This document shows, one piece after another, positions 44,499 through 54,448 of a stretch of DNA of 64,000 bases. Below the pieces are notes generated by a model. That model was given only the letters and a program-made list of their open reading frames with translations, was not told where the DNA came from and made no database searches. Location of the stretch: NCBI RefSeq assembly GCF_000829825.1, contig NZ_JXSL01000028.1, positions 161,587-225,586 of the forward strand, written 5' to 3'. The position numbers and the translations under genes are program-made. The stretch comes from Paramagnetospirillum magnetotacticum MS-1. Lineage in GTDB: Bacteria; Pseudomonadota; Alphaproteobacteria; Rhodospirillales; Magnetospirillaceae. The stretch's first letter is position 1, and each line of letters starts with the position of its first letter.

Positions 44499-46031
44499 AT
44501 GGAAGGGCCAGTTCTCATAGTCGACGACGATGCCAATTTGCTGCTGTCGCTGCGTCGCCAATTTGTCGGTAAATTTAACCTAGCAACGGCTCAAGGCGGG
44601 CCGGAAGCAATTGAGTTGGTGCGAACAGCTCAAGATCGAAACGCGTCTTTTGCCGTCGTCGTCTGCGACATGCGGATGCCTGAAATGGATGGGCTTCAGA
44701 CACTAGCCCATATTCACGAAATTTCGCCCCAAACCATCTTGTTGATGTTGACGGGAAATTCAGACCAGCAGACAACGATCAATGCCATCAACAGTGGCCA
44801 TATTTTCAGGTTCTATAACAAGCCATGTCCAATTCCGATTCTCGAAAGCGGAATAAGCGAGGCCATCACAAAATTCAAAATGCTTCAAGCCGAACACGAG
44901 ATTCTGGAAAAGACCCTGGCAGGTAGCATCAAGGTTCTCATCGATCTCGTATCTTCTACTAATCCAGTCATATCAAGTCATGCAAGACGGATACGTGACT
45001 ATGCCAGGAAGCTGACCTCTGATGGCCAGTTCCCCCGTCACTGGCAGTTGGAAATTGCATCGTCCCTTGCATTGATCGGCCAGCTATCGCTCCCAGTAGA
45101 ATTGGTTCAAAAGCGGCACGCTGGCCAATCCATGAGCGTTGATGAACAATCAACGTTGGCCAGTGCCCCGGAAATAGCCCGCAACCTCATCACCAATATT
45201 CCGCGCTTGGGGAAGGTTGCCGAATCCATTTACCTCCAGGATCGTGGATTTGACGGTAGCGGCTTCCCTGACGGCGGCCCTGTTGGAGCGGACATTCCTC
45301 GGGATGCACGGATCCTCAAGGTGCTTAAAGACCTCAGCGAGGCCGTCGAAGAGATTGGCGCGCCCAACGAAAAATCTTTTGCCATTCTTGAGGGCAAGAA
45401 GGCGCAATACGACCCCGATATCTTTGATAAAATCCGCAAATGCCTTGAAGTGCCTCTGGCGGAAGGGCAAAACTCTTCCGATGACGATCGCATAGACAGA
45501 CCGGTAGATGAAAACTCCGAATCTTCCTTACCAATCAAAAATAAAGCTGCCCGCAATATATCCGGAATTAGCTCTTTTCCCACGACAGAGACCGCCCGCA
45601 AAGCCACATTATCCAGAAAGCGTCGGCGCCACCGCATAATCGCCGTCATTATGGCTTCTATTTTTCTTGCCGCCACAGGAAGCATAGCAATCTTGTACGA
45701 CAAGAGATCATCACCGCCGCTCAACGAGGTCAGTGCGTCCGAATTAATTTTGCAAATGCAAATGGCTGCGAAAGGTGATGTTGCTGCTGCGAGCAATGTT
45801 TACGGTGGAAAGTTGTTGGTCAAGGACGGAAATGTCCAAGTAGATGGCATTCCGCGATCAGCCTGTATTCAGGTCAGTTGGAAACTAATTAAGACCGGAA
45901 TGCTTAGCATTAACGGGCTGGTTGCCCAGCGAGTTACAGGCACCTCCATATCAAAACAGTGCGACTCCACGAACGCGAACGTTTTGGCGTGGTCTCCCTA
46001 CCAAGCCAACGAGAAAGCCGAGGAAGAATGA
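44499..46031 (+). CDS. receiver / degenerate HD-GYP / TM / pilin-like fusion protein
   Basis: A 510-residue protein. The ATG has AAGGGAA upstream; a TTG 21 bases earlier is an alternative. Receiver: residues 1-125, Asp57 in VVCDMRM, Lys108 in FRFYNKPC. Residues ~140-290 resemble an HD-GYP domain: DRGFDGSGFPDGG is kept where HD-GYP has HHERxDGxGYP, but the metal-binding HD pairs are lost (SLALIGQLSLP), so it should not cleave c-di-GMP. A polar linker follows to ~375, then one TM (379-400). The last ~95 residues look like the C-terminal domain of a type IV pilin (ELILQMQMAAK, VYGGKLLVKDG, GIPRSACIQVS; Cys456 and Cys488). I know no described protein with this order. Confidence 0.7.
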   Translation: MEGPVLIVDDDANLLLSLRRQFVGKFNLATAQGGPEAIELVRTAQDRNASFAVVVCDMRMPEMDGLQTLAHIHEISPQTILLMLTGNSDQQTTINAINSGHIFRFYNKPCPIPILESGISEAITKFKMLQAEHEILEKTLAGSIKVLIDLVSSTNPVISSHARRIRDYARKLTSDGQFPRHWQLEIASSLALIGQLSLPVELVQKRHAGQSMSVDEQSTLASAPEIARNLITNIPRLGKVAESIYLQDRGFDGSGFPDGGPVGADIPRDARILKVLKDLSEAVEEIGAPNEKSFAILEGKKAQYDPDIFDKIRKCLEVPLAEGQNSSDDDRIDRPVDENSESSLPIKNKAARNISGISSFPTTETARKATLSRKRRRHRIIAVIMASIFLAATGSIAILYDKRSSPPLNEVSASELILQMQMAAKGDVAAASNVYGGKLLVKDGNVQVDGIPRSACIQVSWKLIKTGMLSINGLVAQRVTGTSISKQCDSTNANVLAWSPYQANEKAEEE

Positions 46032-46086
46032 GCTCAAGCCCCCCCCCCAGTCCTCGAGATCGCTTTGATTTTCCCAAGGTGGAGAC

Positions 46087-47949
46087 CTATGCCACCGGAA
46101 GCCGAATCGTGAATACGGCTCCTTCTCCGTTCAAACCGCCGACGATAATTTGGCCACCGTGCTTAACGACGACTACGTCATAGCAAATGGCCAGCCCCTG
46201 ACCGGTACCCTTTCCGACGTCCTTGGTGGTAAAGAAAGGGTCGAAAATTCGGTCCTTGATGGCGTCAGGCACACCGGTCCCATTGTCGGAAAAACAGACT
46301 TCGACAAAATCCCCGAGATTTAAAGTTTCGACGGTTATTTTTCCTGGTTTAGGCTTTCCTGATTCATCGATGGCGTGGGCTGCATTGATGATAAGGTTCA
46401 AAAATACTTGATTCATTTCCCCTGGATGACAATTAACTTTTGGCAGTTTTGGATCAAGTTTAACCTCAAGTTTTGCGATATGTTTCCACGTATTCCGTGA
46501 AACCGTCACAGTGTTTTCTAAGGCTCGATTGATGTCGACCGTTGATTTCTGGGTCGTTCCTGGGTGGGAAAACTCCTTCATGGACAACACGATTCTCGCA
46601 ACCTGCGTCACTCCCTCCAGGGACTGGGAAATAGCAGGAGGCAGCTCATTCATCAAAAAGTCTAGATTGGCCTGATCGACGCGGTCAAAATACTCCCGGA
46701 TAAGCGGATCGCCGTTGAAGAAATGCTCCGAATTGCAAGCTAGTTTCCGCGCTTCGTCTAGAAGGGGGAGAATGTTTTTGGTGGCGTCCTGGATGAAGCT
46801 GAGATTGTCGCCAATATACTGGATCGGGGTGTTGATCTCGTGAGCAATACCTGCTGCCAATTGTCCGACACTGGCTAGGCGAGACGCCTGCAGAGCTTCA
46901 CGCTGGGCTTCCTTGAGAGCCACAGTCCGTTCCGTCACGAGACGCTCTAACTCGGCATGCTGATCGGCGCGGATCCGCTCGTACTGGCGCCTCTGTGTCA
47001 GATCACCGATAGTCGCCACCACCATGCTTTGACCGCCTGCCGACACCCGACTGGCGGTGATCAATGCCGGAAATCGACTGGCATCAAATCGTGCAACCTC
47101 GATCTCCGCGCTTCCCACCTCCCCCAGGGCCTCAAACGGAGCCAGTTGATCAAAATTAGAACCAATAGCTCTGCTGGCCGGAGCTCCAAAAATGCGTTCG
47201 GCGGCGCTATTGAATGATTGGATGCGGCCTTGATCGTCCAACGTCAGAATAGCCTCCGCTGAATTATCGATGACCGCCTCCAGCCAGCGCTCGCTTTGGC
47301 GAAGGGAGGCTTCACGGCTGCCGACAGCATCACGCATGGTCCTGAAGGCGCTAACCAGCTTCCCTATCTCATCACTGGAGGGCATGGGTAAGGTGACGTC
47401 GTAGTCGCCTTCGCTCAAGAGGTGGCTGGCCTTGGCCAACTTTTTTATCGGCCGGATAACAGAGTTGTTTTGCTGCCACACCACAGCCAAGGTGCCAAAC
47501 AGCAAGATCAACGCAACTATAAGTTCAAGCTGTTGTAAAACAGCAATGGCAGGGGCCACTAAGCTGTTTTCCTCCAGATCAACCGTCAACATACCTAATG
47601 ACCGCCCCGCACCAGCCAACGGAACACTGAGGTGGGTCATCGCCTCAGCCTGCACGGGCTTGCCCAGGGGATAGAGCTGCTTTCCCTCTGGGGTGGTCAG
47701 GGTCAAAAACCGCCACCAGGGATGTTCTTGTCCAACTTCGGAAAGCGTCTCGTAAATCTTGGCCAGATCGCTGGCCAGTAGGTCCGGGACGATAGCCAGA
47801 CCGACCAGGGTCAGCGCGCGCGTCTCTCCATTGACCCGTTCCACCACCAGCATCTGCTTCAATGAGGCAAAGGCGATGAAATGCATGACCGCAAGTACGC
47901 AGCCCGCTACGAGGAGAAGAGGAACGAGAAGCTTGACGCGAATATTCAT
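46087..47949 (-). CDS. membrane histidine kinase with HAMP and PAS
   Basis: A 620-residue kinase. It has TM1 at ~8-28, a ~110-residue periplasmic domain, TM2 at ~143-162, HAMP, then a PAS domain at ~215-330. HisKA follows ([21 protein letters not shown]) and HATPase_c ([33 protein letters not shown]). Its ATG overlaps the stop of the PhnD-like gene (ATGA), so the periplasmic ligand is probably presented by that binding protein. No transporter genes are nearby. The HisKA type is shared with the hemerythrin kinase at 51198. Confidence 0.9.
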   Translation of the reverse strand: MNIRVKLLVPLLLVAGCVLAVMHFIAFASLKQMLVVERVNGETRALTLVGLAIVPDLLASDLAKIYETLSEVGQEHPWWRFLTLTTPEGKQLYPLGKPVQAEAMTHLSVPLAGAGRSLGMLTVDLEENSLVAPAIAVLQQLELIVALILLFGTLAVVWQQNNSVIRPIKKLAKASHLLSEGDYDVTLPMPSSDEIGKLVSAFRTMRDAVGSREASLRQSERWLEAVIDNSAEAILTLDDQGRIQSFNSAAERIFGAPASRAIGSNFDQLAPFEALGEVGSAEIEVARFDASRFPALITASRVSAGGQSMVVATIGDLTQRRQYERIRADQHAELERLVTERTVALKEAQREALQASRLASVGQLAAGIAHEINTPIQYIGDNLSFIQDATKNILPLLDEARKLACNSEHFFNGDPLIREYFDRVDQANLDFLMNELPPAISQSLEGVTQVARIVLSMKEFSHPGTTQKSTVDINRALENTVTVSRNTWKHIAKLEVKLDPKLPKVNCHPGEMNQVFLNLIINAAHAIDESGKPKPGKITVETLNLGDFVEVCFSDNGTGVPDAIKDRIFDPFFTTKDVGKGTGQGLAICYDVVVVKHGGQIIVGGLNGEGAVFTIRLPVA

Positions 47950-48782
47950 TGGTCGACGTAAAACGCCTCCAGCCCAAGATGACGCAAGGTCTCATACTCC
48001 TGATCGCTGGCAGGCCCGACCAACTTGATCGGGACATCGGCGAGAAGCCTCACCCCCTGACGGTCCTGTCCAAGTTCCAGCAATGCCTTCTGGACACGTA
48101 GAACGGCTGCGGCAGGAACCCGCGGGTGAGCCGCCAGCGGGTGAGGCGGAAACCGGTCTGTTTCGTGAATGATGGTTAAGCCATCTCGGATTTCAGGCTT
48201 TAGCTGATCGAAGGTCGCACGGATTCCCCCCGCAGCATCCGTCTGGCCCAGTAAGACGTTTAAATAGGCCGAATCATGCGACTTCACATAGACCTCAGAA
48301 ATTTTTATATGGAACTTGCGGACGAATTCTGCGCGTGGGATCAACGAAGCTCCCATGGCATTGGGCGCTGGGAACGCAACCTTCCGTCCATCTAGCATCG
48401 CCACATTGGTCAGGCCAGTGCCTTTCGCCACAACAACAACGCCATACAGATCGTTTTCCACGTCGCGGACAATGGCCTGATAGCCCTGGCGGCGATGGGC
48501 GACTACGTAATGATAGGGGTTCATATAGGCGAAGTCATAAGCCCCGGCATTGAGGGCTTTTTCAAAGGCGGGAATGGTCGGTTCCATCACCAGATGAAAG
48601 CGAAAGCCCGTCATGGGCTCAAGCCGCTCGATAATTGGGCGCCAAATGGCCTCGATGCGCCGATGATCGAACTGGGGCACGACCGAGATACTGTATGTCG
48701 GAGCATCGCCTGCCCGTGCTTCCGAATACAAGGCCGTCACGGCGAGCATCAAGATGGCAACTGCTTTGCGATAACCCGGCAT
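47946..48782 (-). CDS. PhnD-like periplasmic binding protein
   Basis: A 278-residue periplasmic protein with a signal peptide (AVAILMLAVTALYSEARAG). The binding-protein fold of the phosphate/phosphonate/phosphite PhnD family is seen in YSISVVPQFDHRRIEAIWRPI, FEKALNAGAYDFAYMNPYHYVVAH and VKSHDSAYLNVLLGQTDAAGG. A strong GGAGAGGG site precedes the ATG. The following histidine kinase overlaps by ATGA. No ATPase or permease lies near, so it is likely a sensory accessory that presents a ligand to the kinase. The ligand is unknown. Confidence 0.85.
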   Translation of the reverse strand: MPGYRKAVAILMLAVTALYSEARAGDAPTYSISVVPQFDHRRIEAIWRPIIERLEPMTGFRFHLVMEPTIPAFEKALNAGAYDFAYMNPYHYVVAHRRQGYQAIVRDVENDLYGVVVVAKGTGLTNVAMLDGRKVAFPAPNAMGASLIPRAEFVRKFHIKISEVYVKSHDSAYLNVLLGQTDAAGGIRATFDQLKPEIRDGLTIIHETDRFPPHPLAAHPRVPAAAVLRVQKALLELGQDRQGVRLLADVPIKLVGPASDQEYETLRHLGLEAFYVDQ

Positions 48783-48796
48783 AACCCTCTCCTGAC

Positions 48797-49954
48797 TTAG
48801 TTAGTCCTGGGCCTCGAGGCAAAGCGGCGCACCATGATGGGCTCCTTCAGCCGCGCCATCGCGTTGATGTTTTGCAGTCTCAGAAACAGCAGATCACTGA
48901 TGGTTTCACCGGCGGCAAGTACCAGCCGTCCACTCTCGAGCGTCAGATCGCTTACCAAGACATCACCTGCGCAAATGCCAGTTGCGGGAACGGCAATGCG
49001 GATTTCAGCCCCGTCATCAGACTGACCGCTAGGGGTTAAAAGACAGGCCCCAACTGCGGCAAGAACAGCGAGATCATATCCGCCCTCCTTTTCGAGCGCG
49101 ACAAGGGCCTCCTTGGACGGATTAGCTCCAGCTATCCGATCCAAATTGAGCAGTACTTTGAGAATCCGCCCAGGCAGAGTGGCCAGGGAGCGTTGATCAA
49201 AATCACGTTCTCCCCCGGCGGAGAATTGTACGGCCCGAGCGACTGGCTCAAGGCGGGGAATCTTCTTGATAAGGGCCGCTCCGACGGCAGGAACGCGGTG
49301 GATCATCTCTTGTTCCATCGCAGAAAGATGCTGGCCTGCATGATGCCGAGCAAGCACTTCGGGAGGAACTGCAATGGCTCCCAGTTGAGACAACTCCGCC
49401 GCCATTTCTACAACCCACGCATCACCAAGCTTCATATGACGGGCAATCTCTACGGCCCAACCATGAATACGTCGGGAACGGTGAAAAATATCCGGGGCCA
49501 CCAGCGACAGAACATCACTCAGTAAGGAAATGCTACCGGCCAAAGTTCCTTCCAGAAGAGCTCGCTCCCCCTGAATTAACTGGTGCTGGCGGATAGCCGC
49601 TTCGATGCCGTCGATAAGCGTCGCCATAGGGCACGGCTTGTTGAAGAAACGAAAAATCCTCCCGTCATTGATGGCATTGATAGCTGTCTTCTGGTCCGCA
49701 TTGCCGGTCAGCATGATCCTAACCGTATCTGGCGATATCTCCTGAAGCCGACGGAGGACCTCAACACCGTCCATACCGGGCATGCGCATGTCGCAAACGG
49801 CGACCGCAAAAGGTCCAGAATTCTGGGCAAGGCCCAATGCCTCAATACCGCCCTCAGCAGTCATCAGATCAAACTTTTGCCCGAGGTGGCGGCGCAGGCC
49901 TGCCAGCAGGTTGACGTCGTCATCGACGATCAAAATCTTTTCGGCCAGCCTCAT
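48797..49954 (-). CDS. response regulator with degenerate HD-GYP domain
   Basis: A 385-residue protein. The receiver (residues 1-125) has Asp in VAVCDMRMPGMDG and Lys in FRFFNKPCP. The rest aligns with an HD-GYP domain that has lost the metal-binding His/Asp pairs (AAELSQLGAIAVPPEVLARH) and the GYP motif. Receiver and output are close relatives of those in the 44499 fusion, but the TM and pilin-like parts are missing here. Start overlaps the stop of the REC-HDOD gene by ATGA. Confidence 0.85.
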   Translation of the reverse strand: MRLAEKILIVDDDVNLLAGLRRHLGQKFDLMTAEGGIEALGLAQNSGPFAVAVCDMRMPGMDGVEVLRRLQEISPDTVRIMLTGNADQKTAINAINDGRIFRFFNKPCPMATLIDGIEAAIRQHQLIQGERALLEGTLAGSISLLSDVLSLVAPDIFHRSRRIHGWAVEIARHMKLGDAWVVEMAAELSQLGAIAVPPEVLARHHAGQHLSAMEQEMIHRVPAVGAALIKKIPRLEPVARAVQFSAGGERDFDQRSLATLPGRILKVLLNLDRIAGANPSKEALVALEKEGGYDLAVLAAVGACLLTPSGQSDDGAEIRIAVPATGICAGDVLVSDLTLESGRLVLAAGETISDLLFLRLQNINAMARLKEPIMVRRFASRPRTN

Positions 49955-51186
49955 GTTTCGTACTCCTCACGTGCGCGCTCGGCGACGGCAATCCAATCCT
50001 CAACTCTGGAAACAGCGCCAGTTTTTTGCAAAAACACCATATCCAGCCCATTGATCCATTCGGCCTTTTCCGCTTTGCCTGAGGGCGGAGGTTTCACCAG
50101 ATGCTGAGCCGCATGCACGGCGGTAATGGCCCCCATAGTGTGGGGAGAGAAAAACTCGCAGCGACTTGGTTCGTGATGAAAAAGTACCGCCTCAACGACC
50201 GGATCAGTAAAACCCCACAGCCCCAGAAGTGCCGCCCCCAATTCTGCATGACATGCTCCCAGCGCGTTCCGTTCCGCCGCTACGATGCCACCGCCTGAGC
50301 GGTCCAGCGTATTACGTAGATCGGCTATTTGGACTGGACATTTAGCAAATAAAAGCAGGGATCCAACATGGGATAGCATCCCGGCGCATTGAATGAGATC
50401 AATTTCATGCGGGTCAAGGCGGTCGCTTTCAGCGACCCTGCGCGCCAAAAGCCCGATCTGTAGGCTTCTTTTTTGCAATTGCTTGACGGCAAGGCAGTCA
50501 ATTCCGGTACAACTGAACGACTCGAACACGGTCCCGAGGACGGTCAAGGTTCGAACCATTTCGAAACCAAGTAACTTCACGGCCTGCATTACATCCGAAA
50601 TGGATGACGGCAGATAGAAAAATCCGGAATTGGTCAGCTTAAGCAAATTGACTGTCAGCCCAGTGTCCGATGAGATAATCCGCGCGACTTCGGCAGTCGA
50701 TCCGTCTTGAGACTGCAGCGCACTGAACAAGTCCGTCAAAGCTTTTGGGAGGGCCGGAATGGAGGTCGCCCCTCCCACCAGGGCCATCAAATCTGCTGAT
50801 CGAATAATCTGGCGCACGCCCAAGGAGCGCCTAATCGCCTCAGCCAGAGCATGAGGGGTGCAGGGCTTGACAAAGTACTGATGTGCCGGGCCAATGGTAC
50901 GAAAGATTGCTTCGCGTTCAGAAAAGCCGGATAAAATTATTCGAACTGCTTCAGGCTGTATCGTTCTGACTCGGTCCAACAGTGTTGCCCCATCCATTCC
51001 AGGCATGCGCATATCGCTGACCACTACAGCTACTCGCTCCCGAGCAAGAATTTCGAGAGCTTCTGCGCCACTGGTGGCAAACACCTGATTCCATTCATTG
51101 CGTTGGCCATAAAGGCTTCTGCGTAAGCCGTCCAAGACGCTTTTCTCATCATCGACAAACAGAACGGTGGGAAGGGATGTGGTCAT
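49951..51186 (-). CDS. response regulator with HDOD domain
   Basis: A 411-residue protein. The receiver (~1-125) has VVVSDMRMPGMDG and the C-terminal signature FVKPCTP. An HDOD domain (~135-330) follows, with ISSDTGLTVNLLKLTNSGFF and VSSISDVMQAVKLLGFEMVRTL-like features and LIQCAGMLSHVGSLLL where the HD-type helices sit. HDOD domains mediate signalling without known hydrolase activity. It is 11 bases downstream of the hemerythrin kinase gene and is overlapped by the next gene. Confidence 0.88.
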   Translation of the reverse strand: MTTSLPTVLFVDDEKSVLDGLRRSLYGQRNEWNQVFATSGAEALEILARERVAVVVSDMRMPGMDGATLLDRVRTIQPEAVRIILSGFSEREAIFRTIGPAHQYFVKPCTPHALAEAIRRSLGVRQIIRSADLMALVGGATSIPALPKALTDLFSALQSQDGSTAEVARIISSDTGLTVNLLKLTNSGFFYLPSSISDVMQAVKLLGFEMVRTLTVLGTVFESFSCTGIDCLAVKQLQKRSLQIGLLARRVAESDRLDPHEIDLIQCAGMLSHVGSLLLFAKCPVQIADLRNTLDRSGGGIVAAERNALGACHAELGAALLGLWGFTDPVVEAVLFHHEPSRCEFFSPHTMGAITAVHAAQHLVKPPPSGKAEKAEWINGLDMVFLQKTGAVSRVEDWIAVAERAREEYET

Positions 51187-51197
51187 GAACCTTATCC

Positions 51198-53849
51198 TTA
51201 CGATAAACTAGCGTCTTCAGACGAGGCTGCGGGTATTTCAATAGGCAGGCGGATCCGGAAGCACGCTCCTGACCCGGGTTCGGACTCTGCGGTGATCTGG
51301 CCCCCATGGCGATGAATGATTGCTTTGGTAATCGCCAGTCCTTGCCCCGTTCCCTGGCCAGGAGCTTTAGTGGTGAAAAACAGCTCAAAGATCTGCTTGA
51401 GATTTTCCGGCTCGATCCCGACTCCAGAATCCCTGACGGTTAATTCGACGCCATCACCCAAACTCTGTGTCTTCACTTTGATCCGGCCTAGAGATGAAGA
51501 GCCAAGTTCCGCTATGGCATGCGTGGCGTTAACCAGCAGATTAACAAGCACTTGGTTGATCTCGCCTTCGATGGCAGAAATTTTCGGCAGGTCAGGGTCT
51601 AAATCAAATTCCAACTCTGCCACATATTTCCATTGATTCCGGGTGACTGTGGCAACCACGTCAATCAGGTGATTGAGATCGATGGGATGCGGCAGTTTAG
51701 AACTGGGATATGAGAATTCCTTGATAGCCTGAACAATCTTGGCGATGCGAAGTGTCCCATCCTGGGCCTGTGCCGCGGCAGCGGGCAACTCGGCCTTGAG
51801 AAAGTCCAGGTCAAGGCCGTCTAGATTTTTTGTCACGGCGACCAAATCGCCTTCCGTTGATTTTGCAGCCTTCACGCTCTCGGCCAGATCAAGGAGGCTT
51901 GAAATTCCGTCACTCATAAAGGCGATATTGTCACTGACATATTGGGTCGGCGTATTGATCTCGTGGGCAATGCCGCCGGCAAGGGTGCCAAGGGCTTCCA
52001 TTCTGTCCGACTCCGCAATCCGCTCGATCATGGCCGCTCGCTCTTGCTCGGCGATGATCCGGTCGGTGATGTCCTGAAGCGTCATGACGACCATCGCGGG
52101 GGCGGCGGAGTCTCTGCTGACCTCGCCCAGAACGTGGAGTGTCCGCGCCCCAATCCGCAATTCGAGTTCAAAGCAGGATCCCGACCTTCTCGAAAGCAGG
52201 TCCATAAGCCTGCCCCTGTCGTCGGATGCGACATTGAAAAACACATCCTCCTCCGACCCAGACTTCCGGGCGGGATCAATCCCCAGCATGTCCTGGGTGC
52301 CCTCGCCAAGCAAATAATCGCCAGTGATCAGGTTCAACTCGATGAACCCAAGCCTTGCGATGCGGTGTGCCTCGCTTAGTTGCTGCTTCGACCTAGCGAT
52401 TTCCCTGACCAGCTGGGCCGAGTTGTTTGCCTTCTTAGTCAGACCGAATAGCCGCCACAACAACCAGACCGAACCGACCGACAACAGCAAAAATGCCGAG
52501 ACGATAACAACGGCTTTAGTGACATCTGAGTGCCATTGGGCAAGGTAATCTTCTGTTCCCATCCCAACGACGAGATGGAACGGTGCCGCCGACAGGCGGC
52601 GATAGGCGTTGAGCCGTTCGACCCCGTCGCCGGTACGCTGTGTATGAAAGGACCTGGCCTGATCGCCCGAGGCGATGGCCTGCGCCAATTCGTCAGAAAA
52701 AACCTTGGTGCCGATCTGCTGGGATGGAGACGAACTGGCCGGATACCGGGTGATCATGCCCGTATCGCCGTCGCGCAACAGAGCGACACCATTTACCCCA
52801 AGTCTCGCCGCTGACAGCAGGCTATTGAAGTAATCAATATTGACTGTCGCGGATATCACGCCAGCGAAACTACCGTCTTGGCTGTTGTAGCGCCGTGACA
52901 GCGAGATACCCCATTCATGGTCGATACGCGTCAATATGGGATTGCTGACAAAAAGTCCGGAACGGCTATTCTCGCGGTGCACAATGAAGTGGTCACGATC
53001 GGAAATGGATGTTGATTCAGAGGGGAAGGTGCCGGAACCATACAAGATGGTGCCGTGCTCATCAGTTACGCGAAAATTGGCTAAACCCGAAAGCCAGGAT
53101 TTTCGGTTGTCCAGAAAAATTTTGGCTTCCCGGTCCTCGATGCGCCCTTTTACTCGAAGTTCGTGCTCCAGCCAGTCCTCAATCTCGTGGAGGGTCAGGT
53201 CAATTTTACTGACTGATTCCGAAATATTGTGATCGAGCAGGAGAGCCGTACTTTCCACCGTGGCGCGGATCTCTCTTTCCTGAAGATTCCTCGTGGCGTT
53301 CAGGCCATAGGAGAGCAGCCCAACAACGGTGATGTCGACCGCCATCGTAATCAAGATCAGAGCAGCCATTACCGACCGGGACAACGTCACACTGGCGGCA
53401 ATACGCTGTCGCCAGCTTGGAGACGATTTCGCAATCTCGCCCCCACCGTCTTTTCTCGCGACAAAGCGGGCGTAGTCTTTGTCACTGTTCTCGATATGAG
53501 AGCACAGCCAATTGCTGATGAAATTGAGCTCGCCGATCTCCAATTCATGCTTGTCATTGCTGTCGGCGCTGGCGACCAGGGCGTCCAATTGTATAAGCAG
53601 CTTTTGATGTTCGAGAACATGCTCGCCGAACCGCGGATACCCCCATTCCTCCAACAGGGATTCCTCGTGGCGGAGGTGATTTCGCATCGTCTCGGACACA
53701 CGATGAATTGCATCAGCGGTGGCTTGCTTGTCACTGCACCGTTCCGTAGCCGCCCAGAGATCATTAAGAACGCCAAACAACGCCTGGTGTTCGGCATCAA
53801 TTTCTGGAATCTGAACGCTGTATTGGGGGGCCCAGTGGAGAAGAGCCAT
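51198..53849 (-). CDS. hemerythrin-dCache-PAS histidine kinase
   Basis: An 883-residue protein. Residues 1-135 are a bacteriohemerythrin domain with all seven diiron ligands in place: His21, His58, Glu62, His77, His81, His118 and Asp123 (motifs DAEHQ, HLRHEES, HVLEH, HIENSD). TM1 at ~157-182, an extracytoplasmic dCache-like region ([22 protein letters not shown]), TM2 at ~440-465, PAS at ~490-600, HisKA ([19 protein letters not shown]) and HATPase_c ([21 protein letters not shown]) follow. Diiron hemerythrin binds O2, so oxygen or NO may be sensed in the cytoplasm while the dCache senses an external ligand. It heads a five-gene operon. Confidence 0.9.
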   Translation of the reverse strand: MALLHWAPQYSVQIPEIDAEHQALFGVLNDLWAATERCSDKQATADAIHRVSETMRNHLRHEESLLEEWGYPRFGEHVLEHQKLLIQLDALVASADSNDKHELEIGELNFISNWLCSHIENSDKDYARFVARKDGGGEIAKSSPSWRQRIAASVTLSRSVMAALILITMAVDITVVGLLSYGLNATRNLQEREIRATVESTALLLDHNISESVSKIDLTLHEIEDWLEHELRVKGRIEDREAKIFLDNRKSWLSGLANFRVTDEHGTILYGSGTFPSESTSISDRDHFIVHRENSRSGLFVSNPILTRIDHEWGISLSRRYNSQDGSFAGVISATVNIDYFNSLLSAARLGVNGVALLRDGDTGMITRYPASSSPSQQIGTKVFSDELAQAIASGDQARSFHTQRTGDGVERLNAYRRLSAAPFHLVVGMGTEDYLAQWHSDVTKAVVIVSAFLLLSVGSVWLLWRLFGLTKKANNSAQLVREIARSKQQLSEAHRIARLGFIELNLITGDYLLGEGTQDMLGIDPARKSGSEEDVFFNVASDDRGRLMDLLSRRSGSCFELELRIGARTLHVLGEVSRDSAAPAMVVMTLQDITDRIIAEQERAAMIERIAESDRMEALGTLAGGIAHEINTPTQYVSDNIAFMSDGISSLLDLAESVKAAKSTEGDLVAVTKNLDGLDLDFLKAELPAAAAQAQDGTLRIAKIVQAIKEFSYPSSKLPHPIDLNHLIDVVATVTRNQWKYVAELEFDLDPDLPKISAIEGEINQVLVNLLVNATHAIAELGSSSLGRIKVKTQSLGDGVELTVRDSGVGIEPENLKQIFELFFTTKAPGQGTGQGLAITKAIIHRHGGQITAESEPGSGACFRIRLPIEIPAASSEDASLS

Positions 53850-54022
53850 CAGGATTGTCCTCGGAAATGATTAGATCTGTCCTTAGTCGGGTCTGAAAGT
53901 GACCCGCTTCCAATGATCCAGCTACTCCCATATGGGACTTATCAAGCCGCAGGTGACGATGGCCATAATGCCCCATGATCGCCGATAGGCGTGGCAGCCC
54001 GTCTTCTAAAGGACCCCATCAT

Positions 54023-54418
54023 ATGAACGCCCAGTCCCAGCCTAATTCGACTGCCTCCATGGGCCCCGGAAGTATGAAATCCCCATCGGTCGAGTTCTTA
54101 GGGCAAGACCGACGGCGCCACAGCCGCAGAATCGGTGATGGAATGGTTGTCATTATCGATAATCGGATATTCCCAATCTTCGACATCTCAGTTTCGGGCA
54201 TCCGATTTCAGGGAGATGGCCGACAAGTGGGGGATATCATCAGGTTCCGGCTTGCTTGCCTTCAGAACATGAACGATTTTGTCGATTGTAAAATAATCGT
54301 GCGCGTTGCCGATGAAAACTCGATTAGAGCGGAGTTCAGGCCAACTTTTCGTCTTATGAAATTTTTACTTGGGCACTTTAGCGAGATCAATGGGCCTCGG
54401 CCACTGTTCTTTAGATAA
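54023..54418 (+). CDS. PilZ-domain protein
   Basis: A 131-residue protein. The PilZ signature RRRHSRR near residue 30 and DISVSGIRF about 25 residues on match the c-di-GMP-binding RxxxR and (D/N)xSxxG motifs. The start is set by AAAGGA upstream. PilZ proteins read out c-di-GMP to control motility, exopolysaccharide or pili. It is divergent from the hemerythrin-kinase operon and followed by a lone receiver, suggesting a c-di-GMP link to this island. No diguanylate cyclase or active phosphodiesterase is present in the window. Confidence 0.85.
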   Translation: MNAQSQPNSTASMGPGSMKSPSVEFLGQDRRRHSRRIGDGMVVIIDNRIFPIFDISVSGIRFQGDGRQVGDIIRFRLACLQNMNDFVDCKIIVRVADENSIRAEFRPTFRLMKFLLGHFSEINGPRPLFFR

Positions 54419-54448
54419 AGACACAAGCAACTCGTAAGGCCGCAAATA

